A stretch of 64,000 bases of DNA from Anas platyrhynchos (taxonomy: Eukaryota; Chordata; Aves; Anseriformes; Anatidae): the NCBI RefSeq assembly GCF_047663525.1, contig NC_092592.1, positions 22,643,501-22,707,500 of the forward strand. Direction: 5' to 3'. The notes beneath the pieces were generated by a model, which worked only from the letters and a program-made list of their open reading frames with translations, did no database searches and was not told the DNA's origin. Both the position numbers and the translations under genes were made by a program. This document shows, piece after piece, positions 12,001 to 23,536 of the stretch; within the stretch, counting starts at the first letter, position 1, and every line of letters starts with the position of its first letter.

Positions 12001-14200
12001 TTTTTTTTTTAAGGCAGTATTTAACTCTTTATTCCCATTATATTTTATTCAAATATTTGATAGCATAAATTTTCTAATGAGTTTTGCAGACTACAACCCT
12101 TTAAAAAGTGCCTGAAGTCAGTGGTTTATATGATCATAATTCAAACCACATGCCCTTTCCTTAATGGAAGGAGATTAAAGAAGTGTTCTTTTATTTGCAT
12201 TTGTCAGTTTATTAATACCAGCCATTTTAGTTCATTTGGTACAGTGAGTTTCAGTCCCAGGAATCACTTTAATGTTAACAGCAGTCTCTGATTACCTGGG
12301 ACTCATCTGGATAATCCTCATTAGGGGGTTGTGACATAATATTTGGGACTGGTGATTAGGGGGTTCGTCTGTGATGCCGTCTACCTATCTACTCCACGTA
12401 CCCCACCGGCCCCATTCTCCAGGTTCAGCTACGGGGATGGGATGATGACCTGTCCTGTTTTCCAGTCTACCCAAATTCTCAGACAGAGAGTGCCAAGGAC
12501 CTTACAGCCAGGTCTGGGGCTGTGGCAGATGACCCAGGTGAGCAGCAGCCAGAGGAGCTGGTGTCTAAAGTGAGTCTCCACAACCGAGTTCTGCTTCTGA
12601 TGGCTGCATTTCTGTTTTCTCGCTTTTCTGCAGCCGTTGCTTTCTGTTCCTTGTTTGGCTCCTTTCTTCTCAGTATTATTTAGCACTGTTCTGCAGAGAA
12701 AACGTTTGCCATCTTTCAGAGCACGTTTTTAGCTGTTCTTGGCCATTCTGTGTTTGCGTGAATTCCTCTCGCTAACCCTGATAATCTCATCATCACCATC
12801 TGTCAGTTTGTTAATCTTCCATTCAGGACATGAAGTGAAACCCTGAACAATTACACATTGGCTTTTTCTAAAAGGCTGGCTATGAAGTTCTAGTTCCCTC
12901 TCTCATGTTTCCTGTATTACTGCAAGCCAAATTTAGATTGCTTGCTCTCCTTTAGCAGAACTTGAAGTCAAACCATTTCATAAATACTGTATTCTAACTC
13001 CTTGGATTACTGGAATGGGAAAAAGGCAAAAAGCTGTGCAGCTTTTCCAAGTTAGCTTGTGCACTCTAAGCTGCTAATGGGCTGGAAACAGGATGGGCAA
13101 TTGTGCCTGCTGTGGGTTGCATGCTAGCACGGCCCCTTGTGCTGCCTCTGCAGCAACCTGTCCTGGCAGCGAGGGTGGCAGCAGTCCCAGGCATAGAGGG
13201 AAGGGATGTAGGGAAGGCAGGGCACCCCATCTTTTTTCAGGCCCAGTGGTTTTTAAAAAAGCTGTGGGCATTGATGACATTGGCATGTGTTGTTTTTTTT
13301 TTGGTGTTTGTGTTCAGCAGACTGTAATCCTGCCATTAGGCAGCCCAAATACTTCTAATGCAATGAAATGTTACCAGGACATGCAAAACTGAAATACTTT
13401 TCAAAACTTTTTGTGGTTTCCAGTACTCCTTTTCTGGGAAGGGCTTTGGGCTTGGAACAGAGTTGGTTTGGGAAGGAGGCAGTACAAATTGAAATTCCTT
13501 CCCTGTCCAATTCACATGTGGCTGAAATCTCTCTCCTATGCCAAGCTGGTCATTCTGTCACCGGTGCTCAAGCACAGAGCCACACAGACAGGCTGTTTGC
13601 ACCCTAATGTTTTCTGAGCACATTCTGCAGTGCTCTGAGTTTCGGAGACCATGCAGATATGCTTTGAAACTTCAGTGACTGCCAAGGAAGAAAATTCTCA
13701 TATTTTCTTCTGCTGTGTTTCGCTGTTTCCGCTTTTTGGTCCCCAGCAAGTGTATTCTGCAAACCACAAAATGAAAACCCCTGTAATTCAGGCAAACTCA
13801 TGAGCCTGAAACAAGTAGTTCTGTTTTATCTTTCGTCTCGACTCCTCCCCACCCAGAGGTAAGCCTGCATCTGAACCGCAGCTGCACCGAGGCGTAACAC
13901 GGCTCCTTCTCATAAAACATGGGTGCTCCCCACAATTGGAGCTCAGGGGGTGTGGGGTGGTCAGCCCTGCAAGCCCCAAACCCAGCTCTCCATTGCAAAG
14001 GAGCCTGGCAGAGTATAGTCAGTGGTCCTGTGGAAAATGCCCCAAATCATCCAAGCTGTTGTGTGAAATGCAAAGTACTTTGTGGTATCTGGGAGAGGGA
14101 CTGGAAAAAAATCCCACTGGCTTGTCCACCTTGCCTGCGGGGGGTGAGGCAGTGCAAAGGGCTCTGAGAGCAACCGTGTGACTCCTCCAAGTTGACCAGA
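3051..14200. other. Non-coding DNA without recognised genes
   Basis: The open frames here (for example 112 codons at 4981-5319 on + and 162 codons at 6738-7226 on -) have unstructured translations and match no family I recognise. They are treated as chance. There is a short TCTCC-rich tract around 9737-9755 and a long T-run at 11988-12010. AT-rich stretches such as 12100-12330 could be conserved elements but have no decisive motif. Confidence 0.6.
11988..12010 (+). repeat. Poly(T) tract
   Basis: A run of 23 consecutive T residues. It could be the remnant of a reverse-strand poly(A) tail or simple slippage. No retroposed gene is recognisable next to it. Confidence 0.9.
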
Positions 14201-14220
14201 CTTCTAGCTGGTTGGGCTCT

Positions 14221-14420
14221 CATATGATTCCCTAAAAATAGCAGCTCATGTTTCCCATCATTGCCGTCCAGCTATTTTAATTAGCCTGTGGTCTCTGGTT
14301 TTTGCTTTGTGATGTGTAAATAGGAAATATTTACGCTAGGCCAGTAACTCCACATTCCTCCCACCTCTTTTCTTAACTCAGAGGGATTAGAGCTATGTTT
14401 ATAAAATGCCTAATGCATTT
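14221..14420. promoter_or_regulatory. Candidate striated-muscle promoter or enhancer
   Basis: Within 190 bases there is an E-box CATATG (14221-14226), a perfect MEF2 consensus CTAAAAATAG (14232-14241), an M-CAT/TEAD site CATTCCT (14353-14359) and a TATA-like TATAAAA (14400-14406). This combination is typical of cardiac and skeletal muscle control regions. The site lies about 17.7 kb upstream of the CEFIP coding exon, on the same strand, which is a plausible distance for a 5' non-coding exon and promoter of that gene. A splice-donor-like ACAG/GTATTT occurs at 14504/14505. The motifs are seen directly; the function and the link to CEFIP are inferred. Confidence 0.35.
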
Positions 14421-17400
14421 GTCTGAACATCTCTAAATATCACTGACTTTTCCGTAATGTTTTTTTCAGAGGACTGATTTTTAGATCACTCACGCTATTG
14501 ACAGGTATTTTTTCCTTCATCTGACAAGTGTGTTTATTCCTCAACCTTCAACTGAAAATCTGCTCTGGTGCCCATCCTGGGACAGGCTGAAACTCTTCCA
14601 AACTGCAAAGGGCTCAGTTCCTGCTGATTTCACTGACAATTCCCAGTGGCTCAGAAAAGCAAGATTTCCAAGTGACATTGGTGCCCAGAGAGTAGAGAGG
14701 TACCTGATGTGTCTTTTGGCTATTTTAGATTGGCCCATGTAGTACAGTACTTTGGTGCGACCTGTATTTGCAGGTTAATTTAACCATCTTCTGATGTTTA
14801 GCATTTCCTGTAGTAGGTTTCTGTTCTGCTACATGTCTCCTGCTCTTGGCAGAGCGTTTAATATGAAACAGCTGCACAAAAACATCTTTTTGGGGTTCTA
14901 CAGATATGATCAATGTGTATGACACCGCTGTCTCTTACTGCCAAGAGCAAAACTTTGCTCCTGACTGCAGAGTCAGTTTAATTTGGGGGAAATAGATAGG
15001 ATGTGGTTGTGACTGACATCCTTGCCAAAATTGTCACTGTGGCTCATTCTGTTAGGGTCCTTCAGGTGCAAGTTCTGTCCCTGAAAGCCATATGAAGGTT
15101 GCTGAGCCCCAGAAGAGCCATCTCTGAGTCAGCTGAGGCTGGGTGATACTGGCAGCAGCAGAGAGAGCAGAAGTAGTAAGCTTTGTTGGTTTCAGGAGAA
15201 GTCTGACTTGAGGGAAAGATCATAGCTTTTTGTTTGTGGGAAAATAATCTCCCAGTAATTTTAAAGGTAGGCTAAAAATGATTTTGATACTGTATTATAT
15301 TAAAAAAATGTATTGTAAAATTATGAATAGTAAAATCAAGGAAATACTTCTTTTTCTTGATTCATGCTGAAACTTCCTCCAGAGCTTACTTTTGCAGAGA
15401 ATTTTTAGTTTGTCAGGCTTTGTTCCAAGCTGCAGTAAGGGCAGATAGAGAAAGCTCCAAGTACTTCATAAATCTGAATTTCTCTCCTTGTCAGAGCTCT
15501 AGGAGTCCCCAAAGCTAAGACTGATAAAACCCAGCTGCTGGCAAGGTTTGAACACAGTGGAGTAGTCCTGAAGAATGGCTGTGGAAGAGTCCCACACCTG
15601 CCTCATTGCCCAAATTCTGCACAGTGAGGATAAACAGCCCCTCTAGCAAGGTGGAGAAATGGCTATGATGGAAGAGGCTGCAGGATGGGTCGCTTCTGTC
15701 CTCACCTGCACGGGCTCTGCTGGGTTTGTCAGGACAGAAGGTGGTTTGAACCTCAATGTGGATTGAGGCTGGATGCAGCAGAGAAAACCACAATGAGATT
15801 TTTTTGTCGTTTCCCATGATACCAGGTGCAGCATAACCTGTGTTGGCTAACAGGAGGTGCTGAGCAGAACATGTTTCTTTAATCTAGTTTCTTTCTGGGT
15901 GAGAAAATACCTATAGTGAGGCACCTTCTTCCCTCAGGACCCTCAGGCCTTTGCCGCCTCCTGCAGTCAGGGAAGGGGGGTGGTACTGGTCTGACCAGAG
16001 CTTTTGCACAAAATCCAGCTGCCGAAGGAAGCAGTGGTGCTTTTCTGTATAGGAGAAAATGTGCAGATGCTCAGGCAAGTCCAATGCCTCCTACATGAGA
16101 GTGCAAAACTGATGACTTCAACTTCCTGGGCACGTCCAAAGCAGACATGCAGGTGCTAGCAGCAACCCTGGAGAAATGTAGGCCTTGCAAGTCATCAGGC
16201 AGAGCACAGCAATACCTGCCTGCAACTCTGGGGGTCAACCTGTGGAGCAGGTGCCAGTGTTGTCCTGCAGCGGGACGTGTTCTAGTCCCCAGTTCACCAC
16301 TTCTGTCAAGTGTGTTCAGCTGATTTGCCCCTGGGGCTGCTTGGGTCACCCCATGCCCTGCTCTTGTCTGTCCAGTGCCCCCACACCAAATTATGGCACT
16401 GACTGTGGTAGCCCTCAACAAATCATTCACTCTGTGGCTGCGAGGTAAGGACAGAACCTGTATTGCTCTGCTGGGCAAAAAGGGCTGTAAACAAAAAACT
16501 GAAATCTCAATTTAGTGCCATTGCTCGGGTGGATTACTAAGTAGGCCCCTTGCTTGTTAATACCAAGAGAAATAGAAACCATTTACTTTCTACAACCAAA
16601 GCAGTCTGATGCTTGTATTTTCCTAGTCTAGGGTGGCATGCTTTTATTTCCGTTTATAATCAGTTCCACTTTCTGGTTTCCGTGTACCAGGGACTTTTTG
16701 CATGTGGTTGGTCCCTTGACCCCTCAGGGTCTGTGTACTGCTTCTCTGGGACTTGCAGCTAAGGTAACAAAGTAGAAACCTGGCTCTCTGAGCATGGCAG
16801 AACTCCCTTTATTTCCCTGGAAAAAGTGTTCATGGGTGGGACATAACTCAGAAAATCCTGAAAAATGCTTCTCTTGCATAAGGCATTCATGTCTGTATTC
16901 TCAGCCTTGCCAAGTATACCAAGTCTCAAATCTGTGTGTCTGTGTGTGAAAGATGGAGTTCATTATACTTACATACATTCATTTTCCATTGACATATTTG
17001 TGTTAATTTCATATTCTTTTCATATAAATTTAGAATTTCAGTCCAAATATCTGTCTACAAAAGTTCATTGCGATATGTTATTGCTCTACACTCACTGAGA
17101 GGAAGCAGCAGGAATTTTTGCTTTCTAACTTTCCTGGGAGCAGGGTAACAACATCTATGTGCCACTGGGTTGTGTTTGCTGTGTGCTATTCAGTAATTTT
17201 CCCCAGAAGTGGTTTTATTTTAATGGCAGGCCATCTGATCCCAGAGTCTCATCTGAGCACTGAATTTGCAAATATATGTATTTATTATCATCATATTTGA
17301 ACAAGTATAACGCCTGTCCCAAGATTCAAGCCCATTCAAAGCTGGAGTCTGAAAAGCACATTCATCATTCTGGGTAGCACTCACCCCAGCTGCTTTCCTG

Positions 17401-18204
17401 TGAGAGGCCTCTTTTGGCTTTTCCAAGCAACCAGCCACCCTCCTGTACAAGCAGCTCCAATTGATTTCCATGGGGGTTTTTTAGTTGTGCCTCAGCCTCT
17501 AAGCAGTTCACAAGTTCATGGGCTTACAGAAACCCGGGCTATACCTGCCTCTCTTCATAGACAGCAAGGATGGGTTTATTTTTAGCACAAGTATTCCAGA
17601 AATACATTCCACCCCTCTTCAGAAATGTGTGGGAGAGACAGGCACACGTATGCAGATGGTTTTGCCTACATTCGTGTCAGTGAGCACCCGAAAACTGCTT
17701 TTCCACTGCCTGTTGTCATCCCAAACCCCATGTTTCTGCAGTTCTCTCAGAAAGCTCAGCTCATAGGTGCTGTGATGCACACATTCAGCAGATCTCATCA
17801 TGTAAGTGTTGGCACAGTGCAGGGCATAAGGAGCTGTTGGAGCATGCAGTTTGGGACCAGAACGTAACAGAAGCGCCTTGATGTTTGGCAATGCATGTGT
17901 TTGGTTTAGGATGAATTAGGGGAAGCAGTGCGGCACCAAAAGCATAGACCAAGAGTCCAGGAGAGCAGGCTTTGCAACATTTTCCTGCTGGGATACATGG
18001 GGAGAGCAATACACCTCTCCCAGGTGAGGAAATCAAAGCTGAAGGCTGCTGTGGGGAAGGCAGGCCATTGCCCCTCCAAGGGCAGCTGGGCTCATGCTGC
18101 TCCTGGGTCGCAGGGAGCTTCTGGCCATCCCAAGCCTGCCAGAGCCTGGAGAATCTCAGGCAGCAGATTCGGCATACATGTAGTTGTCGCCTTGCCCATG
18201 CTGT

Positions 18205-18265
18205 AGCAATGTAATTAGCAGCTCTTTTTAAAATGCAAATGAGCACTGAGCTCACATGGAGCCCT
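18205..18265. promoter_or_regulatory. Homeodomain plus octamer motif cluster
   Basis: A TAATTAG homeodomain core (about 18212-18218) is followed within 20 bases by an exact octamer ATGCAAAT (18233-18240), the classical POU/OCT site. An AT-rich TTTTTAAAA lies between them. Such pairs occur in tissue-specific enhancers. Only the motifs are observed; function is inferred. Confidence 0.25.
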
Positions 18266-21200
18266 GTTCTGCCATAGAAGCAGGAGCCGGGCCATAATCA
18301 CAGGAGGTTCTTCATTTTGCTGCAGGCTGTGGCTCAAGTCCAGGGTGATGCTGAGCCCCAGGAGAGCCCCACGACTTCAGTAAGGAGCTCTGTGCCCTCA
18401 GCAGGGCACGGAGGGCAATCCATTGTTTATATCTGCAGTACAAAAGCTTAGCTCGCCGACTTCACGGCATATTTCCCCTATTATTCAATATCCTACTGCA
18501 GTTTGCCAGATGAAACCCAATGCTGGCATGTGCCTCCCAGGAGGGCTGCTGGTGTTGTTTGCTTTGGAAGGAGGGTGGAATGGGGTCCTTACTCTAAGAA
18601 CACTGGACACATTTGTCCAGCCCTGATGATGAAATGAGCTATTTATGAGAAGGCACTGGTAGGACAGTAATGTGTTACTCACGTCCATGCTTCTTGTACG
18701 GTATTTTTAATGGTGACCTTCATAAACATTTTGACTCCCACCTGGAGACACAAAAATGTGGTGCTTTCAAGCTTGAATCACTGGCAGCAGCAAGCCAATC
18801 GCACACCATTACTTTCTGTATTAGTTATCTCTGAAGCATTACCACTGGCGAATCTGAATGTAAAAATAGCTGATGACTGTTTGTTTCATCTGTCTGTTAC
18901 TTGACACCGCATGGTTATTCCAATACGTATGTTTGCCTCTTCCCCACCATGATCTCCGTTTGGCTTCCCCTTGCCTGATAACTATTTAAATGCATTTTAC
19001 TAACTTTGGATTCCTTGCTCACTCCACTTCACCTGGCTGGCAGGTCTGTGAGGGCTCAAGGGTTAGCTCCTCCACTTTTATTTTTTACTTATTTATTTTT
19101 CAGTGACTGTTCCTATTAAAATAACCATGTTCAGAAGAAGAGTCTGAAACTCGTAAATAATGGGAAGTGCTAATAGTAAGCAGACTGCTGTAAAATGTGC
19201 TGGGGCTTTGACTTAAAGGAAGAAAGCACAGCACTGTACTGCCCCTGATCAGGAAGCTGGAGCACCAAAGGTAAGGGGGAGGCATATGGGCACTTTTTAA
19301 AACCTGGAAATGGTGACGAATGATGGTGTCTGAGTGTGTGAATGTGTAACTGATCAGATGAGAAAAATAAAACAGCATTTTTATATTTTTCTTCAGGGAT
19401 GAGAGGTGGAAAGTCCTTTTATTTTGTCCAGCTCTTTTCTGCTCTCAGAAATGCAGGATTGCCTCTAAAAGTCTGTGTATGGAAAGAGCCATACATATAG
19501 ATTTGTATGCAGTGATTTGTATGTTTATGACACATAACTGTTTGGTAAAGGGGATGATTTTTGTTTTAAAAGACCACTAAATTGCTATGAAGCTCCATTT
19601 AATTGTCCCGCACATTGTGCTGTAAGCAACTTTAAGCAAATATACATTGATTTTATTTTCCAGATGATTACTGCCTAGAGATAAGATACTCCTACAAATT
19701 TTAGTGATTTGTATAGGAGTGTGAAGGCATTTTTTCTTTCTTTTTTTTTTTTTTTTGAACAAATAGGAGGAGAACAGTTTAAATATTTTATAGGCAGCAA
19801 TTAGTACGCTATAGAGCCTGAAAAAGTAAAATACTTCAAATACCTAGGCAGTGCTAAGAGGTCACTATAAATGACTGTGACTATGACTTGTATCCAATTT
19901 TAATCACTGGAAAATTTCTTAAATGGTATAAGCTTTTCTGAGTCCAGTTGTTACAGACCTTCTTAGTCTGCCATCCAAAGGAACTACATGTTGTTAGCCT
20001 AGCGCAGAACTCGGCAGCAAAATGACAGAAATAATTGAAATAGAGTTTGAGAATCCAAATCCTTATGCTTTTTTTTTTTTTTTTTAATGGTCTGTGAACA
20101 GGCAATCCAATTAGCTCTGAACAGGGACAGGCATTCTAGCACCAGGCCAAAGCAGCCTACTGAGGCTGACTTTATAACAGCTCTCATTTAGAGGGTCCCT
20201 TGCTGGTGTTCTGCAGTTGCTGGGGGGAAAGCTGGAGGGAAGGAAAAGTGAGAAGATATAAGAAGGAGAAATAAGCTTTCTGGTCAGGATCAAAGCCCAT
20301 GGCTCTTTTTCTCCAGTTCTGCAGAGAACTGACCATGTAAAAAGCAAATGCCCTCAGTTAATTGCTTAGAGGTTAAGACTTGTGGAAAATACTAACAAAT
20401 TAAATATTCATATTATCTAGGAGACCCAAAACACCTAAATCTCTGTCCTTCTGTGCATGTCACTGGACGGGTTTTTAAATTACATGCATATTCCCAACTT
20501 ACTTTGCAAAACAGCTGTAACAGGCAATCACCTGTGTACTTGAAGGCCTCAGCCATGTGGAGGCATGCAGGTGTAACTGTGTCCCTGCAATGCAAAGCAA
20601 AAGCACAAGGAAATTTCAGTCTGTAGCTTCTTAATCCTATCTGCTTCTCTGAAATGTTTGTCTCGGCTGTGCTTGCATTACTAGAGCTGTGCAAAAGGCA
20701 AAGGAAAATGGAAATCCCTCCAAGACCAGGAAAAAAGCCAACTAACCTTATGACCCAGGCTGGGAGAAATACCACTCCTCTGCATCAGCCTTTCATTTCT
20801 TTAGTCAAGCTGATTTTACACACACACACAAAGTTGCTGGCAGAGGGAAATTCTGCAAGTGATTTTTTTAGCTGTAGGCTTGGCTGTGCTACCTTACATG
20901 TAGCTGGGGAGCCGGGGCACACACAGCCTTGTCCACCTTAAGCAAGTGGGTGAGTTCATTGCTTTCAGAGCTAGCATGCATCACTTGAGGTAGGGTCTTG
21001 TTTTGGGACCAGCCAAGTCTGAGCCAGCTGACAGGTGTGGGGTGAAGGGGAGCGTAGTGCGGGCACATGTATACACTGGTGCGGGAGCTTCACCTTGGAG
21101 AGAATGTTGTGCCTCTTTGATAAAGCCTGCATAAGGTTTTGGGTGAGTCAGTGGCTGCCAATACATATCAGTAGGTATATGCGTGTGTGTGCACATACTG

Positions 21201-23490
21201 AGCTTGGTGATTTGTGATTATGTTGCTGCTTGCCAGGCTTTTATGGCTTTCAAGTGTGTATGGTCGGAGAGTGCTGCTGAGACTCCTGTCTCTTGGCAGC
21301 TCCAGGGAAACTGAGGCGGTACTGAATCTATGAGCACAACCCTTCTCTGGGAGCAGGGTCTCCCTCTCCCTGGCCAAATGATCCTCTTTGGACAGGCATA
21401 GAAAACAGATATTTAATTATAGTCTTGGGTTTCCTTATCATCCATCTTCCATGCTTGCAAATAATGATATACGTGAAGGCATTAGCTACTAATGATTAAT
21501 CTAAATCATCTAGTAACAGTCAGACCAACCTTCCTATGAGCCACGCAGGTCAAATAGTGATGCATATTTATTTTCAGTTTCTCACCTAGATACATCGCAA
21601 TAGTTTCAGGGGTTCTTTCCCTGTTGCTTACACACACTGTCTGAAGCTGTTTTGGGAACTGTGACAGGGCTATGACAGAGCCAGGTACCGAAAGGCCACC
21701 TAACTCATACTTTCCACTTGAAAAAGATAGAGATGAAAATCCCTGCAAGTCTGGGGAGTGTCTCTAAAAGAGGTGCTTGTGGTTAACATTTGAATACACC
21801 TTACCATGCAGTCAGCAGTATCTGGCAGCTGACAGCTACTGCAGATCCTGAGTCTCAGATATGCCTCTGTCACTGTTAGCTGGGTCAGACATAAGCTGCT
21901 GCACCTGAACATCAGCTTGGTTTGCCTTTCAGCTTCATTACAGACCTTTGTACAATTCTGCACCCTTCTGATGGCTTCTGTTCTGTTGAGGTATACTTCA
22001 GGTGTGAGGACAACATCACTGAGCTTGCTGAGGAAGTGAGGGGACTACCCTGGGCTACCCTGTATCAAGACAGCCATTGCCCTCTCTCTTAGGGAACAAG
22101 GGTGGATTCTGCTTCAAACTCTTGTTGTTTTCTTTTCTTTTTCTCTCTTTTATGTATCCATTTACAGGATAATAACAAGAAACATCTTAGTATATGCATT
22201 AACTGTAAAATAATGAGGAAGTACCTTAGGGACACACCATTAAACTATAGCAATGAATCAATGCCTGAATAGGAATTGGGAGTCTTCATTTCCCAGGAAA
22301 ATAAATGAACGCCTGTTTCACACTGAAGAGGGAACTGGAAGGAGCTTCCATCTTATTCAGGAGGAGACCATTGGTTGGCTTTTGCTGCTCAAAAGAAGGA
22401 AAATAGTGTTGCCTTCAGAGATATTACCTGGGGCACAGGTGGGTGGGCTCCTCTATGCCGTCTCAAAATATTCACATATGTGAATAGCTGTCTGATAGCC
22501 AGCTTCCAGGTGGCACACACAGGTAAGACAGGCCACAGCTTTTATCCTTCATCTGGAATGCCTCTGATGCCATCACAAATAGTTGAGGTGCAGTTTGTCA
22601 TTGCAGGAAAAGCGTTAAGCATATGGATGGCTCTGTGTTGAAGTCACACACTCTGGCCTGTCTAGAAGCATGTATGTTCCTGCTTGCCATGTGTCTTGCT
22701 CAAGTACTGGGCTTTCTTGACTGCATTTGAAAGCTGCAGCAAGGTGTAAGTAAGAAATATTGCTTTTCCTGCAGCCTGAGCTGGAAAACCTTGAAAACAA
22801 AAACTTCCACTTTCTTTTCCCTACCCTGGTGCAAATCCATATCTGCTGGCCTGATGGTCACCATCTGAGCTCTTGGGGTCTGATTCTATCTGTAGGGATG
22901 TTACTAGGGCAGAGCTCAGACAGCCTGGAAATTCAGTGTCTTTCCCAAAATCTCTTTCTATAGATTCGTTTTGCATCATGCTGGATACTGTTAACAGGTT
23001 GTATTAATGAAGTCCTGGCCCTGCCTTAATTTTCTGTAAATCTAGCAAAGGGTCACTGGATCTGGTGAATTCATTCTGGTGCAAATCTGGAGTAAAGAAA
23101 ATTTAATTTGGATTTGGCTTTAGTGTCCTTAGGCAGCTGACAGGGTATGAATATCATCCTTAGCTTCATGGCTGTGTGAAGATTAATGAAATGGGGTATG
23201 TGAATTCTTGCTATCCAGTTATGGATAGTTTATTCAGTGACTTGCACCCTGTCATCCAAAAGGACCGCCTTAGCTGCATGTCAAGGGAGACCGGCCATGG
23301 GTAGCAAGGCTCAGAGTGCAACGGGCAAGCACTGTGCCTGCCACGGGCTGCCACATGCTGCCATGCTCCTCGATGCATCATTGTGTCCCCTCTGATCTCC
23401 TGTTGTATGTTTAGGTGTGTCTTCCAGAATGTGTGTTTCTCTGGGATACTACTAGTTGCACTGGACTCTGGGGGCAACGTGTTGCATATT

Positions 23491-23536
23491 GTTTTAGATT
23501 AACTCTTGAAACTGTTTTGGATTAACTCTTGAAACT
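23491..23536 (+). repeat. 23-bp tandem duplication
   Basis: Two adjacent 23-base units built on GATTAACTCTTGAAACT differ at a single base (GTTTTAG versus GTTTTGG). This is a local tandem duplication in otherwise unique sequence. Confidence 0.9.
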
